NCBI GenBank assembly: GCA_900541475.1
Contig: UQJV01000046.1
Span: 1-16,034 of the forward strand
Direction of reading: 5' to 3'
From: an uncultured Collinsella sp.
GTDB lineage: Bacteria > Actinomycetota > Coriobacteriia > Coriobacteriales > Coriobacteriaceae
DNA: 16,034 bases
The notes beneath the pieces are model-generated. The model made no database searches, was not told the origin of the DNA, and was given only the letters and a program-made list of their open reading frames with translations. Positions 14,544 to 16,034 of the stretch are shown here, piece by piece (within the stretch, counting starts at the first letter, position 1; each line of letters starts with the position of its first letter). Position numbers and translations under genes: made by a program.

Positions 14544-15857
14544 TTATTTTTGGCGAGGCAGCACCAGGTTAAGGACGACGGCGACAAGTGCGGCGACGGC
14601 AATGGAGGATCCGCCAAAGACGGTGCCGACCCATGCGGGGAACCCAGCGCCGGTAAGTGCGCCGGCCGTGCGCTCAATGCCCGTGCCAAAGGCGATGGAG
14701 AGACCCATGAGCGTGGTGTCGCGCTGAGACAGGCCGTGGCGGGCAAACATGACCACACCGTTCATGCCGATGGTAGCGAACACGCCAATGGTGGCGCCGC
14801 CGATTACCGGCTGCGGAATGGACGTGAGCACTGCCGCACACTTGGGCAGCAGGCCTGCGATGAGCAAAATAGCCGCCGCAAGCGTAAAGACCATGCGGTT
14901 GACGACCTTGTTCTCGGCGATAATGCCTACATTCTGGCCAAACGTAGCCGTGGGGACGCCGCCCAAAAAGCCCGAGAGCATGACGACCAGACCGTTGGCG
15001 ATCAGACCGCCCGAGATCTGGCCATCGGTCGCAGGGGTATCCAGCGCGGCGGACGACACGGCGGCAAACTCACCCATAACCTGCACGGCGTTAACAATGG
15101 CGACGACGCCCACGACGGCACACGCTGCCGGATCGAACACCAGACGATGGGCGCCAAGTGCCGGCGGAGCAAACCAGCTGGCGGTCGCGATGGCCGAGAA
15201 ATCGACCATGCCCAGCACCGCAGCCAAAACAAAGCCCGCGCAGATGCCGGCCAGGATGCTGCCCAGCCTAAGCGCGCCCTTACCGTAGTTGCCGGCCATA
15301 AAGGTGACGACAAACGTCACAAGCGCGACGGCCCAGTTGGTGACACTGCCGAAATCGGCAGCGCCCTCCCCGCCCGCCATGGACGCCACGGCAACCGGGC
15401 ACAGCGACAGGCCAATGACAAAGATGATGGTGCCGAGCACCGGGGCCGGGAACAGAAAACTCACACGCCTAAACAGCAGGCCGAAGAGCACGACGAGGGC
15501 GCCGCCGATAACCTGGGCGCCCAGCACGGCCTCAAAGCCAAACTCGAGACCGACCGCTTTGAGCGCCGGCACGAAGGTGAAGCTCGCGCCCATCACAATG
15601 GGCAGGCCCGAACCGACGACACCTTTTATGGGGAACTGTTGAAGGAAAATGTCGAGCGCCGAGAGGACGAGTGACGCCTGGATGACGGCGGCCTCCTCCT
15701 GAGGGGTAAAGCCGCAGACCGACGCGATAATGATGGCGGGCGTGACGATGCCCGCGAACGCCGCCAGCACATGCTGCAGCGCATGGGGCAATACCTGCAC
15801 AAACGATACTTTTCCCGTACGCTCGAACAGGGCATCCCCTGCTGCCGACTCTGCCAT
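14544..15857 (-). CDS. Nucleobase permease, NCS2 (xanthine/uracil) family
   Basis: This is a 437-residue inner-membrane transporter for a purine or pyrimidine base, probably proton-coupled. It has many hydrophobic segments and family landmarks: LQHVLAAFAGIVTP (27-40, with the TM1 His), GASFTFVPAL, the TM8 region AVQVMGEFAAV, GGLIANGL and the signature FGQNVGIIAENK (306-317). Compared with E. coli XanQ, the key Glu of TM8 is Gln259, the Asp of TM9 is Asn288 and the signature Thr is Asn316, while Gln308 and Asn309 are kept, so the substrate is uncertain. The ATG at 15857 has GGAGG 5 nt upstream; a frame from 15920 overlaps the promoter. No base-metabolism gene is adjacent. It is flanked by the two repeat copies. 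Confidence 0.9.
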   Translation of the reverse strand: MAESAAGDALFERTGKVSFVQVLPHALQHVLAAFAGIVTPAIIIASVCGFTPQEEAAVIQASLVLSALDIFLQQFPIKGVVGSGLPIVMGASFTFVPALKAVGLEFGFEAVLGAQVIGGALVVLFGLLFRRVSFLFPAPVLGTIIFVIGLSLCPVAVASMAGGEGAADFGSVTNWAVALVTFVVTFMAGNYGKGALRLGSILAGICAGFVLAAVLGMVDFSAIATASWFAPPALGAHRLVFDPAACAVVGVVAIVNAVQVMGEFAAVSSAALDTPATDGQISGGLIANGLVVMLSGFLGGVPTATFGQNVGIIAENKVVNRMVFTLAAAILLIAGLLPKCAAVLTSIPQPVIGGATIGVFATIGMNGVVMFARHGLSQRDTTLMGLSIAFGTGIERTAGALTGAGFPAWVGTVFGGSSIAVAALVAVVLNLVLPRQK

Positions 15858-15883
15858 TTGCGCCTCCCATACCCTAGACAGCG

Positions 15884-15918
15884 GCCCTATGCCGCCCGAC
15901 GGGCGGACATTATAGGGC
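15884..15918 (-). promoter_or_regulatory. Permease promoter with nested palindrome
   Basis: On the - strand a perfect TATAAT lies at 15909-15914; no convincing -35 box is seen. Just downstream, CCGCCC-GTC-GGGCGG (15892-15906) is a perfect palindrome across the expected transcription start. It is enclosed by GCCCTAT (15884-15890) and ATAGGGC (15912-15918). The structure could be an operator. No purine-riboswitch core was recognised between it and the ATG. Confidence 0.5.
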
Positions 15919-15937
15919 ATATGGCACAGGTAGCATT

Positions 15938-16034
15938 TTGATCCCCTGGTGCGGAGGAAAACGGATCACTTGGGTCGCTTGGCCCTCTGAGTGATCCGTT
16001 TTCCTCCGTCCCCTAGGGATCAATATGGCAGTTG
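15938..16034. repeat. Palindromic repeat, copy B, running to the window end
   Basis: The left arm (15938-15969) is slightly diverged and the right arm (15991-16023) is identical to copy A; the spacer differs at one base (15979). After the palindrome, the next 11 bases also match copy A's flank, up to the last base of the window. It lies upstream of the permease promoter in the same orientation as copy A. Confidence 0.9.

Noticed and set aside
14550..15674. A 374-codon open frame on the + strand
   Set aside because: It is antisense to the permease and hydrophilic as expected of a shadow of a membrane protein.
15858..15937. A purine riboswitch upstream of the permease
   Set aside because: The leader between the predicted start and the ATG is too short (about 45 nt) for a purine aptamer, and no such core is visible.

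Overview
The window joins DNA from two different kinds of bacteria. Bases 1 to about 1657 carry the 3' part of miaB and a truncated DEAD-box RNA helicase on the + strand. Their protein style, high GC and the AT-rich gap between them look like a Bacteroidetes genome, perhaps Alistipes-like (inference). From about 1657 to the end, all genes lie on the - strand and look like a high-GC actinobacterium of the Coriobacteriia, most likely Collinsella (inference from protein style and gene set, no search run). The change falls inside the helicase C-terminus, so a chimeric metagenome contig is the simplest explanation.

Region by region, in + coordinates. 2-575: miaB fragment with a frameshift. 610-1677: helicase core, cut off. 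1712-2149: argR. 2282-3358: a degenerate family-2-like glycosyltransferase. 3478-4302: truA. 4338-4368: a strong intrinsic terminator that ends the large ribosomal operon. 4395-14158: read in the transcription direction (right to left), the spc/alpha operon rplE-rpsN-rpsH-rplF-rplR-rpsE-rpmD-rplO-secY-adk-map-infA-rpmJ-rpsM-rpsK-rpsD-rpoA-rplQ. 14159-14543: no gene; a possible promoter and folded leader for rplE, then two large palindromes. 14544-15857: an NCS2-family nucleobase permease. 15858-16034: its promoter region and a second copy of the first palindrome, running to the end of the window.

The operon genes work together: ribosomal proteins of both subunits, the SecY channel, adenylate kinase, methionine aminopeptidase, IF-1 and the RNA polymerase alpha subunit. 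Coupling is tight in places (rplO/secY overlap 7 nt, adk/map share ATGA). Five starts are GTG or TTG. Several gaps carry hairpins without U-tracts. Normal spc operons have rplX and rplN upstream of rplE; here the operon stops at rplE and is followed by unrelated intergenic DNA and the permease.

No wholly new multi-gene system is evident. The observations most worth checking are the composite palindromic repeat flanking the permease, the break upstream of rplE, the species junction, the permease's altered substrate-site residues and the glycosyltransferase lacking its acidic motifs.
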